A stretch of DNA of 64,000 nucleotides from Candidatus Kapaibacterium sp. (GCA_025455065.1 JALONG010000004.1:22690-86689); one strand, 5' to 3'. Positions 8,140-17,351 are shown, counted from the first letter of the stretch. Translations and numbers: made by a program. The notes: a model not told the origin generated them from the sequence alone.

Positions 8140-9456
8140 ATGAAGCTATTGAACCTGCTTCGCCGAGCGATGCCTAAAGCAGCGCTTATTTTGGCTCTTT
8201 TGAGCTGTTGCATACTGTTGTCATCGCCCGGACGCTTAAAAGCGGGCGGTTTTCAACTCAACGAACACGGCGCACGTGCTATGGCAATGGGCTTTGCCGT
8301 TGCAAGTGCCGATGCGTGTGATGTCAGCACAATTTTTTACAATCCTGCCGGATTGGTCTTTTTGAAAGACGGATTGTCTGTGATGCTCGGTATTACGCCG
8401 CTTTTGCCACAAGCTACGTTTGCCGGACCGACCAATCTCAACCGTTCCGCCGTTACAAGCATGGATTTGTGGGCGTTCCCGCTTCCGCACCTTTATGCGG
8501 CATATAAAACGCAGTTTAGCGGTATTTCCGTTGCTGCCGGTGTGGGCGTATTTGTGCCGTTTGGTGCTGGTACGAGTTGGAATGAAAATTGGACGGGGCG
8601 TAATTTGGCGCTTCGTACTTATTTGCAAACCATTTCCGTTAATCCCGTTGTGGCAATCGGCTTGTTTGAAAATCGTGTTTCTCTTGCTTTTGGTGGTGTA
8701 TATTCGCATGGTTCGGCGGAATTGCGTCAGCGTGTCCCGAACTTCGGTACAGAGCCGTTTTTGAACTTGAAAGGCGAAGGAGATTATTTATCGTGGAACG
8801 CAGGAATCACGCTGGAGCCGATTAAAGGTATCAAAATTGGTGCTGCATACCGCAGCAACATTATGATGCGCTACGACGGTCAAGCAAAATTTTCCGCCGA
8901 TGCCGCAGGAACACAGGCACTTCCTGCCGGGTTGAACAATCTTTTTGCCGACGGTCCGGGCGGAACGGCGCTCAATTTGCCCTTTGATTTACGCACGGGA
9001 ATTTCCTTCCGCGTCAGTGAAAAACTCCTCTTGGAACTTGGTCTAGACTACGTTGGTTGGTCATCCTACGACACACTCCGTATTCGCTTTGACAAACTTC
9101 CCGGCGCTCCAAACCGCTCCGGCGAAGTCATCAATCCACGTAATTACTTCAACACGCCGACGTTCCGCGTTGGTACGGAATACACTGCTACCGAAACCCT
9201 GCGTTTGCGCGGCGGTGCGTTTTACGACGTTGTTCCGGTGGAAGCCCGCTACACGCAGCCTATTTTGCCGGATGCGAACCGTATTGGTTTAACGGCTGGT
9301 GTTGGTGTGAATCTGAGCGAGAACTTTGTTGTGGATGTCAGCTATATGTTTGTCTATGGCTTGCAGCGCGAAGTAACCAACAGCACGTTCAATTTCAACG
9401 GTATCTATAATTCATGGGCAAACGCTCTTGCACTCTCGCTTTCATACCGTTTCTAA
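8140..9456 (+). CDS. FadL/OmpP1-family outer-membrane transport protein
   Basis: 438 residues. The N-terminal signal sequence (MKLLNLLRRAMPKAALILAL, continuing to about residue 35) is followed by the mature N-terminus GGFQLNEHGARAMAMG and, shortly after, DVSTIFYNPAGLVFL. This is the hatch-domain signature of FadL-type barrels that admit long-chain fatty acids and other hydrophobic molecules. The rest alternates strand-like segments and ends in an aromatic residue (LSLSYRF), as expected for outer-membrane barrels. The next gene, an SGNH lipoprotein hydrolase, begins 33 bp downstream with its own Shine-Dalgarno site, so the pair could free and import acyl chains. Substrate not determined. Confidence 0.92.
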   Translation: MKLLNLLRRAMPKAALILALLSCCILLSSPGRLKAGGFQLNEHGARAMAMGFAVASADACDVSTIFYNPAGLVFLKDGLSVMLGITPLLPQATFAGPTNLNRSAVTSMDLWAFPLPHLYAAYKTQFSGISVAAGVGVFVPFGAGTSWNENWTGRNLALRTYLQTISVNPVVAIGLFENRVSLAFGGVYSHGSAELRQRVPNFGTEPFLNLKGEGDYLSWNAGITLEPIKGIKIGAAYRSNIMMRYDGQAKFSADAAGTQALPAGLNNLFADGPGGTALNLPFDLRTGISFRVSEKLLLELGLDYVGWSSYDTLRIRFDKLPGAPNRSGEVINPRNYFNTPTFRVGTEYTATETLRLRGGAFYDVVPVEARYTQPILPDANRIGLTAGVGVNLSENFVVDVSYMFVYGLQREVTNSTFNFNGIYNSWANALALSLSYRF

Positions 9457-9476
9457 CACGATTTCATCACTTTTTT

Positions 9477-9481
9477 AGGAG
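9477..9481 (+). promoter_or_regulatory. Ribosome binding site for the SGNH lipoprotein
   Basis: AGGAG lies 7 bases before the ATG at 9489, between that codon and the stop of the porin gene. It supports 9489 over the upstream in-frame ATG at 9414, which lies within the porin gene. Confidence 0.8.
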
Positions 9482-9488
9482 AACACCA

Positions 9489-11081
9489 ATGACAGTTCAT
9501 TCTCGACAATTCTCATGGAAGCGTGTATTGAAGAGCTTTGCAGCGAGTTTTGCTCTAGCCGCTTTTGCCTTTGCCTCTCAGTCATGCAGCCCTGTTTTTT
9601 CACCGACAACACCCGGCACCGGTTCACTGGGAATGCTGGCAAGCGGCGACGGTACGCCCATTCGCTACGTGGCACTTGGAAACAGCCTCACAGCAGGCTT
9701 CCAATCCGGCGCAGTCGTTGCAAGCGAGACGCAGTACGCTTACCCAACAATGATGGCAGTTCAAATGGGCTTGCCCTTTGGCGATGAGCCGGGGCAGTAT
9801 CAATACATGAAATTTCCGGCAAATGGCGGTATCGGCTCACGCAACCGCATCACGTCCTTTGACGCGACGGGAACGCCACAATTTGCGGGCGTTGCGCTTT
9901 CGACCGCACCTGAAAATGCTACGCTGGCGCGTCCGTACAACAATCTCGGCATTCCGGGCGCTCTTTTGCGTGATATGAACCCGCCTGTGGGCGACCCGCT
10001 TTATGACCGCCGTTTTGCACCTGCAACCGGAAACCCGCTTTTCAACCCGTTTTTCGGTGCTGTCTTGCGGAATCCTGCGGCACTGGGCAGAACGTGTGTG
10101 GATCAAGCGGCACGGCTCAATCCGAATTTGGTAACGATTTTTATCGGTAATAACGATGTGCTTGGGTATGCAAGTTCCGGCGGCACAGCAGGCACAAACT
10201 TCGTAACGCAAGCAACAATGCCGACTGCACCTCCCGCACCCACAGAAACACCTGTGTTTACGGCACAGTTTAACGCGCTTATGGATTCGTGCGTACGCCG
10301 TATGCCCAATGCACGGTTTGTTGTCAGCAATATTCCCGATGTCTTGGCTGCACCGTATTTCACGACTGCCGGACCGCAATTACGCGCAGGGCTTGTTGCT
10401 ACGCTGAATAACACGGCTATTGTTCCGGCGCAACTTGCAGGTTTGATTCGGATGTTCTTGCCGAATTTCCCCAACGGCATTCCCGTACAAAGTTCTGCTG
10501 CACCAGGCGGAATCAAGCCCCTAGCAGCAGGAGATCTTTTTGTCCTTACTTCTCCCGCAGGCGCTACGGCATACGTTCAACGTCTGCTCGGCATTTTCGG
10601 AATGCTTGCACCACAAATTGTTGCAAATCCCGCTATGGCTCCGGCACTTGTACAACAAGCTCTTGCGCAAAATCCTATGCCAAACGCTTTGGTGTTAGAC
10701 GAAGCCGAACAAGCTCGTGTGCGCACCTCTGTAATGGAATTTAACCAAGCCATTGCGGCAGCCGTCGCACGGCACACCGCAAACAACCGTGCTGTGCTGT
10801 TCAACGCTAATACGCTTGTTGAGAGCATTCGCACCAATGGCTATCCGTTCCAAGGACAAGGCGCAATTCCCGGCACTAACAACGTCGTCGGTAACGTACT
10901 GCGTTTTGATTTTGTTTCGGGCGGATTTTTCAGTTTGGACGGCGTACACCCCTCATCACGCGGCTACGGTGCTGTGGCGAATGAGATGCTCAAACTCATC
11001 AACTCCACATACAGCGCCAACATCCCGCTTATTCCAATCATTGACCTTCCCGGTCTGCCGATTGGACAAAATGCGTTTTAA
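9489..11081 (+). CDS. SGNH/GDSL-family hydrolase, predicted lipoprotein
   Basis: 530 residues. A lipoprotein signal ends in ASQSC at about residue 32-36, so the protein should be lipid-anchored. SGNH blocks are visible: YVALGNSLTAGF (block I with the catalytic Ser, GNS instead of GDS), FIGNNDVLGYAS (block III, GxND) and LDGVHPSSRGYGAVANEM (block V with the Asp/His pair). Family members are esterases or lipases. It is probably cotranscribed with the FadL-type porin that ends 32 bp upstream. A long insertion separates block III and block V. The natural ester is unknown. Confidence 0.9.
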   Translation: MTVHSRQFSWKRVLKSFAASFALAAFAFASQSCSPVFSPTTPGTGSLGMLASGDGTPIRYVALGNSLTAGFQSGAVVASETQYAYPTMMAVQMGLPFGDEPGQYQYMKFPANGGIGSRNRITSFDATGTPQFAGVALSTAPENATLARPYNNLGIPGALLRDMNPPVGDPLYDRRFAPATGNPLFNPFFGAVLRNPAALGRTCVDQAARLNPNLVTIFIGNNDVLGYASSGGTAGTNFVTQATMPTAPPAPTETPVFTAQFNALMDSCVRRMPNARFVVSNIPDVLAAPYFTTAGPQLRAGLVATLNNTAIVPAQLAGLIRMFLPNFPNGIPVQSSAAPGGIKPLAAGDLFVLTSPAGATAYVQRLLGIFGMLAPQIVANPAMAPALVQQALAQNPMPNALVLDEAEQARVRTSVMEFNQAIAAAVARHTANNRAVLFNANTLVESIRTNGYPFQGQGAIPGTNNVVGNVLRFDFVSGGFFSLDGVHPSSRGYGAVANEMLKLINSTYSANIPLIPIIDLPGLPIGQNAF

Positions 11082-11096
11082 GGTTTGGTAAACAAT

Positions 11097-11154
11097 AATA
11101 CTCTGTACTCTGAAAGCCTCATGAATACTGCTTTTAGGTACAGAGTATTTTTTT
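11097..11154 (+). terminator. Rho-independent terminator of the porin-lipase operon
   Basis: AATACTCTGTAC pairs perfectly with GTACAGAGTATT over 12 bp and is followed by a run of T. The loop is long (29 bases). It starts 15 bp after the SGNH gene stop. Confidence 0.85.
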
Positions 11155-11181
11155 GGTAGCCACAATATTCACAACGAAGGC

Positions 11182-12246
11182 ATGACAAATTCTCTTTTGC
11201 TATTTCTTATTACGCTGCGCTGGCGAGCATTGGTGCGCAGTTTGCGATATTTGGTCAAACGTGATGCTTTCGGGATATTCTTGGTCATGGCTCTGTGCCT
11301 TGTGTTTGGGGTAATCGTTGCAAAAAATATCCACCGAGAAATCAGCGTTGTTTTTATTATCACGCTCCACGGCGCACTGCTGAGTTTTCTTCACAGCCTG
11401 CGCAAAGACGCACCATTCCTTGCGTGGTTGGGTGTTCCGCCCCGAAAAGTTTTTTGTGTGGAATATAGCATCCTTGCTGTTCCCGGCATAATCGCACTCT
11501 TGTTTACGCCATTTCCTTGGCTATTCGTGCTACCACTCCTGATTTCATGCGCCTTTGCTGTTATTTTGCCCGAACAGTTTTCCTCAATCTTCAGGCTACA
11601 CCAATCTTCAGCCGCACAAGGGCAAAAAATATCCTTTCAACACCTCACAAAGCAAGGTTTTATCACATTCTTGCCGAGTATGGCGTTTGAGTGGCAGGGA
11701 GGCTTGCGGCAGCGAAAGGTTATGGTGGGAATACTCTGGATAGGCTCATTATTGCTGGCTTGGCAGCCGTTTTTGCTGAGTGTGCTTCTTGTGATTTTAG
11801 CGCTGGTTCCGGTGGAATTTTACGGCATAGGCGAACATCGCACCATGCTTCAAGCGCTCTGTATCTCGCCTTCGCAGTTTCTTCGGCTCAAAATCAAGCA
11901 AGGCTTTCTGGGGTATTCGTTTCTGCTCACACCGCTTGTTTGCTTGGGTATGGGTGTGTACTTGGTAAAGAATGTCGCAACAATTCACATTTCACAGCAA
12001 GTATTATTCATCATTGCCGCCTTCGGTGCTTCGTGCCTTGTTTGCTTGATTCTTTCCGCATTATGTGTTTTGGCGAAATATGCGTTTTATGCGGAAGGAT
12101 TACCGTTTTCATTTGCCGTTTCGACGGTTGTCGTCCTATCGCTTTTAACGCTTTGGCATCCGTTTATTTCTATTATCGGACTTGGCACAAGTTTTTCGAT
12201 ACTCACTTCAAAAGCGCATAAACGCTTACGTTTGCTCGGTTCATAA
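11182..12246 (+). CDS. Membrane subunit of a two-gene ABC transporter
   Basis: 354 residues with about eight hydrophobic segments (for example FGIFLVMALCLVFGVIVA and PFLLSVLLVILALV) and no extracytoplasmic domain. I do not recognise a named family. Its role is inferred from the gene 24 bp downstream, which encodes the matching ATPase on the same strand. Overall this looks like an ABC-2-type export or membrane-remodelling permease typical of Bacteroidota two-gene systems. Substrate unknown. Confidence 0.75.
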   Translation: MTNSLLLFLITLRWRALVRSLRYLVKRDAFGIFLVMALCLVFGVIVAKNIHREISVVFIITLHGALLSFLHSLRKDAPFLAWLGVPPRKVFCVEYSILAVPGIIALLFTPFPWLFVLPLLISCAFAVILPEQFSSIFRLHQSSAAQGQKISFQHLTKQGFITFLPSMAFEWQGGLRQRKVMVGILWIGSLLLAWQPFLLSVLLVILALVPVEFYGIGEHRTMLQALCISPSQFLRLKIKQGFLGYSFLLTPLVCLGMGVYLVKNVATIHISQQVLFIIAAFGASCLVCLILSALCVLAKYAFYAEGLPFSFAVSTVVVLSLLTLWHPFISIIGLGTSFSILTSKAHKRLRLLGS

Positions 12247-12270
12247 CACTCTCACCTTGTTTTTTTTGCT

Positions 12271-12966
12271 ATGCTTCAACTCAACAACTGCTCTATTGCT
12301 TACGGCGACAGCTATATTTTCAGCGACCTGTCCTTGCAATTCAGTGTTGGTGAGGTTCACGGAATCATCGGCAGTAATGGAGCGGGAAAAACAACACTCT
12401 TCAAAGCGCTTGCTCACAGGCTTCCTTTGCGCACAGGAACAATCACGTTGAACGGGGAGGCGCTTCAAACCAATGATGTTGCGCTCTTGGATATTGATCC
12501 TTTTTTCTATCCGCGCATTACGGGAAGCGAGTATTTGCGGCTGTTTTCGTTCAAAAACCCGCAGTTTGACGGTGAGGAATGGAATCGTGTTTTTCAGTTA
12601 CCGCTTCAAGACGAGATTTTGAGTTATTCGGCAGGAATGAAGAAAAAGTTGGCACTCATGGGAATTATCGGTTTGAAGCCGCGTCTGATGCTGCTCGACG
12701 AACCGCTCAACAGCTTGGATTTTGACACAAGCTATATTCTTATGGACACGCTACAAATCCTCGCCAAGCACGGAACGACAGTACTTCTCAGTTCGCACAT
12801 CGTCGAGCCACTTTTGCCGCAATGCGAAAGTATCACGTGGCTTGCGGGAAGGCAGGATATACGCCGCTTTACTCAGGATGAATTTTCAACGCTTTCCGAG
12901 CATCTTCGCCCACACGAACACGAGGCTCAAAAAGCGCTTGTGGAGCGGCTTTTGAGCAAAGGCTAA
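12271..12966 (+). CDS. ABC transporter ATP-binding protein
   Basis: 231 residues, one nucleotide-binding domain. Walker A is GSNGAGKTTL at about residue 34-43, the signature is a variant, LSYSAGMKKKLALMG, Walker B is LMLLDEPLNSLD, and the H-loop His lies in LLSSHIVEP. It lies 24 bp behind the membrane subunit and is almost certainly its energising subunit at the cytoplasmic membrane. It is short for the family because there is no C-terminal extension beyond the fold. Confidence 0.93.
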   Translation: MLQLNNCSIAYGDSYIFSDLSLQFSVGEVHGIIGSNGAGKTTLFKALAHRLPLRTGTITLNGEALQTNDVALLDIDPFFYPRITGSEYLRLFSFKNPQFDGEEWNRVFQLPLQDEILSYSAGMKKKLALMGIIGLKPRLMLLDEPLNSLDFDTSYILMDTLQILAKHGTTVLLSSHIVEPLLPQCESITWLAGRQDIRRFTQDEFSTLSEHLRPHEHEAQKALVERLLSKG

Positions 12967-12986
12967 AGAGTTAATTTGCCGCCGCA

Positions 12987-15149
12987 CTAATTCCCCGCCT
13001 CCTGTACTTCCAAGCGCACAGCGCGGTTGAAAAATCGCCCTTCGGGAAGCGTCGCATCGTTTTTCATAATCGAAATGAGGCGTTCTTGCGTTTCTTTGGA
13101 ATACTGTAACCGTGCGTTATTCACACCCAATTTTTGCGTAAAAGCAAGCACCCGCGCCGTGTTTGAGACCGATTCCAGAGCAACGACTGTTTGCTGCGTG
13201 AAACGTGATTTAAGCGTTTGTAGTATTTGTTCCGTTTGTGCATCGTTGTCAATGTACCCCAGCGTGTAGGTGTTTATGCGCTTGTCAGGCGTTTTGTCGC
13301 GTTTTTTGTCGGCAAAACGGCGCACTTCCACCGGAATCGAAACAATCGGCGCATCTGCTTCGCGGTTGTCCACGTCCGTTGCTGCCAAGCGTATATCCAT
13401 GCTTCCGGGCGAAAGCGGGATATTGCGCTGGTCTGCGTCTATGTTCCACACATACCGCTCAGGGTACGTGTTTGCGCCAATGGCAGAGTGCAACGTCCGT
13501 TCTTCGCGCCCTTCAAAACTGATAATGTCCAGCGACCATTGTTTTAAGCCGGGTCCGGTTGCGATGTTGAGTCCGAATACGACCGTCGGCGGATTGACAG
13601 TAAACTGCGTTACCGAAAGCGACACAGGAGCAAGGATTTCCGGCGTTGTCGAACTGAGTTCTACACGGCGATTTTCCGCAAGTGCTTCTTCACTTGTGAG
13701 GTTTGATGAGGCTTGCGAAGGTTTTTCCGGTAAGTCGCGCTTTTGAATCACGATGCGCTTTGCGGGAATTTTCCACACATCTTGCAAATAATCGCTCACC
13801 GCTTGCGCTCGCTGCTCGGAAAGGCGCTGATTTCCTTGCTCTGCGGCAGTATTGCTGTTGCAGCCCGTGACAAACAATACCGCAGCCGGATTCAATTCCA
13901 TACGCTTTCCGACGATATTCAGCAGCGAATAATACATATCAATCGGCTTTTGGCGTTCAAACGATTCAACGCGGAAATTCAGACGCTCATTCGCGGTAAG
14001 GCGCTTGTAACGACCGGGCAGGACGGAAGAATTTTCATTAAAAAAGATGTACGGCAGCAGTTGAACGCTTTTCTCGCCGCTAAATTCCTCAACGCGCACA
14101 ATAGGATTCAAAATCTCGGTTTTTCCGTCCGCCAAAATACCTTTCACATCGGCAAACTTCACCGAAATCCCCGACACCCGCAATTCACGGAGTTCCGCTT
14201 GAATTTTCCTGCGTTCTTGCGCAATTTCTTTTTCGAGCGTTTGCAATTTTTTCAGTTGATATGTCTCAGCATTAAAGCGGGCTGCACGGGCGGGATACCA
14301 CCGAAGGGCGATATTTGCTTGCAGATTGTCAATTTGCCACGTGGCATTGCGGTCTTTTTCGGTGTACCAAATCGCAACGTCCGTCAAACCTCGCGCTACA
14401 AAGACTTCGGGCGCAATGGTGAGTGATTGTGCGGCGTTCATGGGAAGTTCGTAACCGATACCCGCCATAAGCGCAAGATTCAAATTCGCCACACCAAGTG
14501 CGCGAACAATCGGAATTTCTCCGAACCGTTCATTGCGTGTACGAAAAAGCCCTGATTCCAAGCCGTCTTCAAAGCGCCCGTAACTCGGCTCCAAAAGCCG
14601 CTCGACTTGATAATACTGTTTCCAAAAGATGAGATTTGCCCGCGCACCCAGAAAAATGTTGAGGTTTTGAATGGGCGAAAGCGTGAGAAACAGTTGCAAT
14701 CCTGCCGATGCGATATTCGCATCCATAGTGCGCTGAAATTTTCCAATATCCGAAGCCCCGCTCATTGTGCCAACAGGTACAAATTCAGGTGTTGCGCGTA
14801 GCTGGTGAAATTGCTGAATCACGTTTGCCCGTGCGTCCAGATGCAGCCAAGGCAGCAAGGGAAATTCCGCCATCAAACCCGCTGTACCGCCCAAACCATC
14901 GCCTTCGGTGAACGGCGTTTTGTTTCCGCTTAAATCGAACAACTCAAAAAAGTTCACCCGCGCCCGTGTGTATGCGCCACCCACGTAAGCACCAAAGCGA
15001 AAATCCATGCGCTCGTCAGGCTGCGCCGTTGTTGTCGAATCGGGCATTTCTCTCCCCGAAGCTGTATAAACACTGCTCACCGTCAAAAAAAGTGCGCAAA
15101 GCGGCATCAATACACGATGTGCGGTGCGTAAAAATGGTGCTTGGTACAT
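12987..15149 (-). CDS. OmpA-family outer-membrane protein with N-terminal barrel and long C-terminal extension
   Basis: 720 residues. Signal peptide about 1-30, then a barrel-like region about 48-275 (FRFGAYVGGAYTRARVNFFE onward), then a short coiled coil (YQLKKLQTLEKEIAQERRKI). An OmpA C-terminal peptidoglycan-binding domain lies at about 400-505, with LFVTGCNSNTAAEQ, LSEQRAQAVSDYL and ENRRVELSS. Beyond it lie a beta-rich segment and a second region ending FFNRAVRLEVQEAGN that resembles a decayed OmpA-like fold. Expected job: tethering the outer membrane to peptidoglycan. It converges on the ABC transporter with only 20 bp between stops. Confidence 0.85.
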   Translation of the reverse strand: MYQAPFLRTAHRVLMPLCALFLTVSSVYTASGREMPDSTTTAQPDERMDFRFGAYVGGAYTRARVNFFELFDLSGNKTPFTEGDGLGGTAGLMAEFPLLPWLHLDARANVIQQFHQLRATPEFVPVGTMSGASDIGKFQRTMDANIASAGLQLFLTLSPIQNLNIFLGARANLIFWKQYYQVERLLEPSYGRFEDGLESGLFRTRNERFGEIPIVRALGVANLNLALMAGIGYELPMNAAQSLTIAPEVFVARGLTDVAIWYTEKDRNATWQIDNLQANIALRWYPARAARFNAETYQLKKLQTLEKEIAQERRKIQAELRELRVSGISVKFADVKGILADGKTEILNPIVRVEEFSGEKSVQLLPYIFFNENSSVLPGRYKRLTANERLNFRVESFERQKPIDMYYSLLNIVGKRMELNPAAVLFVTGCNSNTAAEQGNQRLSEQRAQAVSDYLQDVWKIPAKRIVIQKRDLPEKPSQASSNLTSEEALAENRRVELSSTTPEILAPVSLSVTQFTVNPPTVVFGLNIATGPGLKQWSLDIISFEGREERTLHSAIGANTYPERYVWNIDADQRNIPLSPGSMDIRLAATDVDNREADAPIVSIPVEVRRFADKKRDKTPDKRINTYTLGYIDNDAQTEQILQTLKSRFTQQTVVALESVSNTARVLAFTQKLGVNNARLQYSKETQERLISIMKNDATLPEGRFFNRAVRLEVQEAGN

Positions 15150-15242
15150 ACTATTTGTGAGAAACGGTGAAGAAGAGATTTGAGTATTGAGGCAATAATG
15201 CGCTTTGCAGCGTTAATGCGAATTAAATGTTCAGAATATTTT

Positions 15243-15359
15243 GACACGGATTTAACAGATTACACGGACTACACGGAAGCAAAGAGTGTTTCAGAATAAT
15301 ATTCGTTATTGTCGGTCAAATACTCCAAAAAAATCCGTGTAATCTGTGTAACCCGTGTC
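15243..15359. repeat. Inverted-repeat element, ACACGGATT type
   Basis: The left arm begins GACACGGATTTAACAGATTA (15243-15268 in full). Its complement, with 23 of 26 positions matching, lies at 15334-15359. Between them are 65 bp without coding potential. The element fills the gap between the OmpA-like gene start and the anmK stop. The arm sequence is related to the arms of the 20670 element. It is probably a MITE- or REP-like mobile hairpin. Confidence 0.7.
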
Positions 15360-15396
15360 TAAATTCGTTATCAGAGCGAACCTTCAATTCGCATCG

Positions 15397-16629
15397 TTAC
15401 TCAGGAAAGGAAATTTTCCCCATCGAAATTGTCGGAACACCTTCACGACCGCCAAATTTCGTGCGTCCGCCGACGAGTGTTTCATTGGCAAGAACGGCAA
15501 AAAGAACGGCTTCTTTCGCATCACCCGGGATGTTCAGTTCATCCGTTGTGCTGAAGCGCATGGTGGGCAGATATTCCTTGAGTGCAGCCACCAGCGCTGG
15601 GTTGTGCGCTCCGCCGCCGCTCATATAGACCGTAAAATTTTCCCCTTTCGGAAACGACCGCTTAATCGCATCGGTAACGGTTTCGGCGCTGAAACGCACA
15701 AGCGTCGCCATGACATCTTCCGCAGGCATGGCGCTTAAAAACACGCGGTGTTCCTGCGCAACTTGGTCTAAATACGCCATATTGAAGAGTTCCGGACCGG
15801 TTGTTTTCGGAAAAGGGGCATCAAAGAACGGGTGGTCTTTCAGCGCACGGAGCAGATGCTCGCTGAAGCGCCCCGCGAGAGCAATAGAGCCATTTGTGTC
15901 GAATGCCTTACCGTACATTCGCCGTGCGTAAGCATCCAACATCGTATTGCCCGGACCGGTATCAGTCGTAAAAACAGCGCTTGCATCCAACGAAGCGGGA
16001 AGATAGGTAAAATTTGCAATACCGCCAAGATTCAGCATAATGCGGTTTTCCGTGCGGGCGGAAAACATGAAATAATCCCCATACACAGCCAATGGTGCGC
16101 CTTCGCCGCCTGCTGCGACGTGTTTTTGTCGAAAATCACTAAGCGTGATAATGCTGCTTGTTACCGCAACGTGGTCACCGTCACCGATTTGCAGCGTTCC
16201 ATTCGGAAAACCGCCTTCAGGGAATGGATGCGGCTTGTGGAGCGACTTGGGAGCGTGCATAACCGTCTGCCCGTGCGAAGCGATACAATCAACCTCATCG
16301 GCTTCAATTCCCCATTCTTTCAGGCTATCTGCGACCATCTGCCCGTGAAGCCTACCAATCCAAGCGTTGAGCAATGTCAGATATTGAAAATCTACCTGCT
16401 CTTTGGCAAACACCGCACGAATCGCGTTTTTTATCTCGTCAGAATACGAAACCGTTGTAAAGCGCTCCACCGCGACTTTCGTATCGCCGCCAGAGCCGGA
16501 AATACGGCACAATGCAATGTCCAAACCGTCCAGTGATGTACCGCTCATAAGCCCGATAATACGCCGTTCCTGCTTTTGTGCGCTTGCTAAGAGGGATTCG
16601 AGATTTGTGCTGAGTTCTGCTTTCATCAT
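15397..16629 (-). CDS. anmK: Anhydro-N-acetylmuramic acid kinase AnmK
   Basis: 410 residues, slightly longer than E. coli AnmK (about 370). The enzyme cleaves and phosphorylates 1,6-anhydro-MurNAc to MurNAc-6-phosphate in cell-wall recycling. Signatures: IIGLMSGTSLDGLDIAL near the N-terminus (phosphate binding), ASHGQTVMHAPK, LQIGDGDHVA, LNLGGIANFTYLP, FTTDTGPGNTMLDAYARRM with the catalytic Asp, FPKTTGPELFNMAYLD and MSGGGAHNPALVAAL. MurQ and the other recycling genes are not in the window. An 11-bp tandem repeat lies directly upstream. Confidence 0.96.
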   Translation of the reverse strand: MMKAELSTNLESLLASAQKQERRIIGLMSGTSLDGLDIALCRISGSGGDTKVAVERFTTVSYSDEIKNAIRAVFAKEQVDFQYLTLLNAWIGRLHGQMVADSLKEWGIEADEVDCIASHGQTVMHAPKSLHKPHPFPEGGFPNGTLQIGDGDHVAVTSSIITLSDFRQKHVAAGGEGAPLAVYGDYFMFSARTENRIMLNLGGIANFTYLPASLDASAVFTTDTGPGNTMLDAYARRMYGKAFDTNGSIALAGRFSEHLLRALKDHPFFDAPFPKTTGPELFNMAYLDQVAQEHRVFLSAMPAEDVMATLVRFSAETVTDAIKRSFPKGENFTVYMSGGGAHNPALVAALKEYLPTMRFSTTDELNIPGDAKEAVLFAVLANETLVGGRTKFGGREGVPTISMGKISFPE

Positions 16630-16640
16630 GGTATCAAAAT

Positions 16641-16684
16641 GTTGTATCAGAATTGTATCAGAATTGTATCAGGATTGTATCAAG
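16641..16684. repeat. Four 11-bp tandem repeats before anmK
   Basis: The unit ATTGTATCAGA is repeated four times without gaps (first copy begins GTTGTATC, last ends CAAG). It sits 12 bp upstream of the anmK ATG on the minus strand and just past the stop of the next gene. It could be a set of regulator sites or a slippage tract that alters anmK expression. Confidence 0.85.
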
Positions 16685-16689
16685 ATGTG

Positions 16690-17097
16690 TTATGGCATTG
16701 TGAACCGTTGAGCAAATTTCCATCCCGCAAACACCGCAGGAATGAAGGTGACAAGCCCCAAAACAATAAACCAGATGGCGTGTGGAAGCATGACAAAATT
16801 AACAATTGCGGCAGCCGTCAAAAGACCGCCAATGATTGCCGGAACAGTATTCGTGCGGGCTTTGGCGATGAATTGTGCAATCGCTCCTGCTTCCAACGAA
16901 CCCAAGAGCCAACCGCCCCAAACCAGCAAATATGCGGCTATCGGCTGTGAATCCATGTATGCTTTCATGGCTTCTTTGTTGGTCAATTCTAAATCTGCCG
17001 GAAACGGGAACAGTTGATGTCCCAAAGATTCCACAAGCAGAAATGTCGCGGAAGCGGCAATAAATCCTGCAATGACGGCTAATATGGTGCGTACCAT
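16690..17097 (-). CDS. Small four-helix membrane protein, function unknown
   Basis: 135 residues with four hydrophobic helices: about 3-22, 55-75, 85-105 and 110-128. The first loop holds a conserved-looking FPFPADLE segment. No family could be recognised with confidence; similar small proteins with this layout are common in Bacteroidota. It lies upstream of anmK on the same strand with the 11-bp repeats between. Confidence 0.7.
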   Translation of the reverse strand: MVRTILAVIAGFIAASATFLLVESLGHQLFPFPADLELTNKEAMKAYMDSQPIAAYLLVWGGWLLGSLEAGAIAQFIAKARTNTVPAIIGGLLTAAAIVNFVMLPHAIWFIVLGLVTFIPAVFAGWKFAQRFTMP

Positions 17098-17143
17098 AAT
17101 CGTTCTCCCTGCTATAAGGAATGAGCAAAAAATAAGTGGACAA

Positions 17144-17283
17144 TCTTCCGTAGCGCAGATATTCTTGTCTGTGTCCCCAACGCCGATAGGCGTATTTATC
17201 GAAAGCAGCGTAAAGATTGGCTTAAAAGATTATTCGCTTCGCTCATTTTGGACACAGACAAGAATGTCTGTGCCACGAAGGAA
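17144..17283. repeat. MITE-like element, copy 1 (CACAGACA palindrome family)
   Basis: About 140 bp bounded by terminal inverted repeats: the left arm reads CTTCCGTAGCGCAGATATTC and continues to 17176; the right arm is its near complement at about 17250-17283. Each arm contains a palindrome of the form CACAGACA-N4-TGTCTGTG (the left one decayed). Inside are a small ACGCC/GGCGT hairpin and the stretch GATTATTCGCTTCGCTCATT. The same layout and internal sequences occur at 25611. No transposase is present, so it would have to be moved in trans. Confidence 0.8.
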
Positions 17284-17351
17284 AGTTTACCTACTTATTT
17301 TTCGTTCAATCCTAACGTGAATAAAAATTGCCTTAATGGATGATAGTGTTC

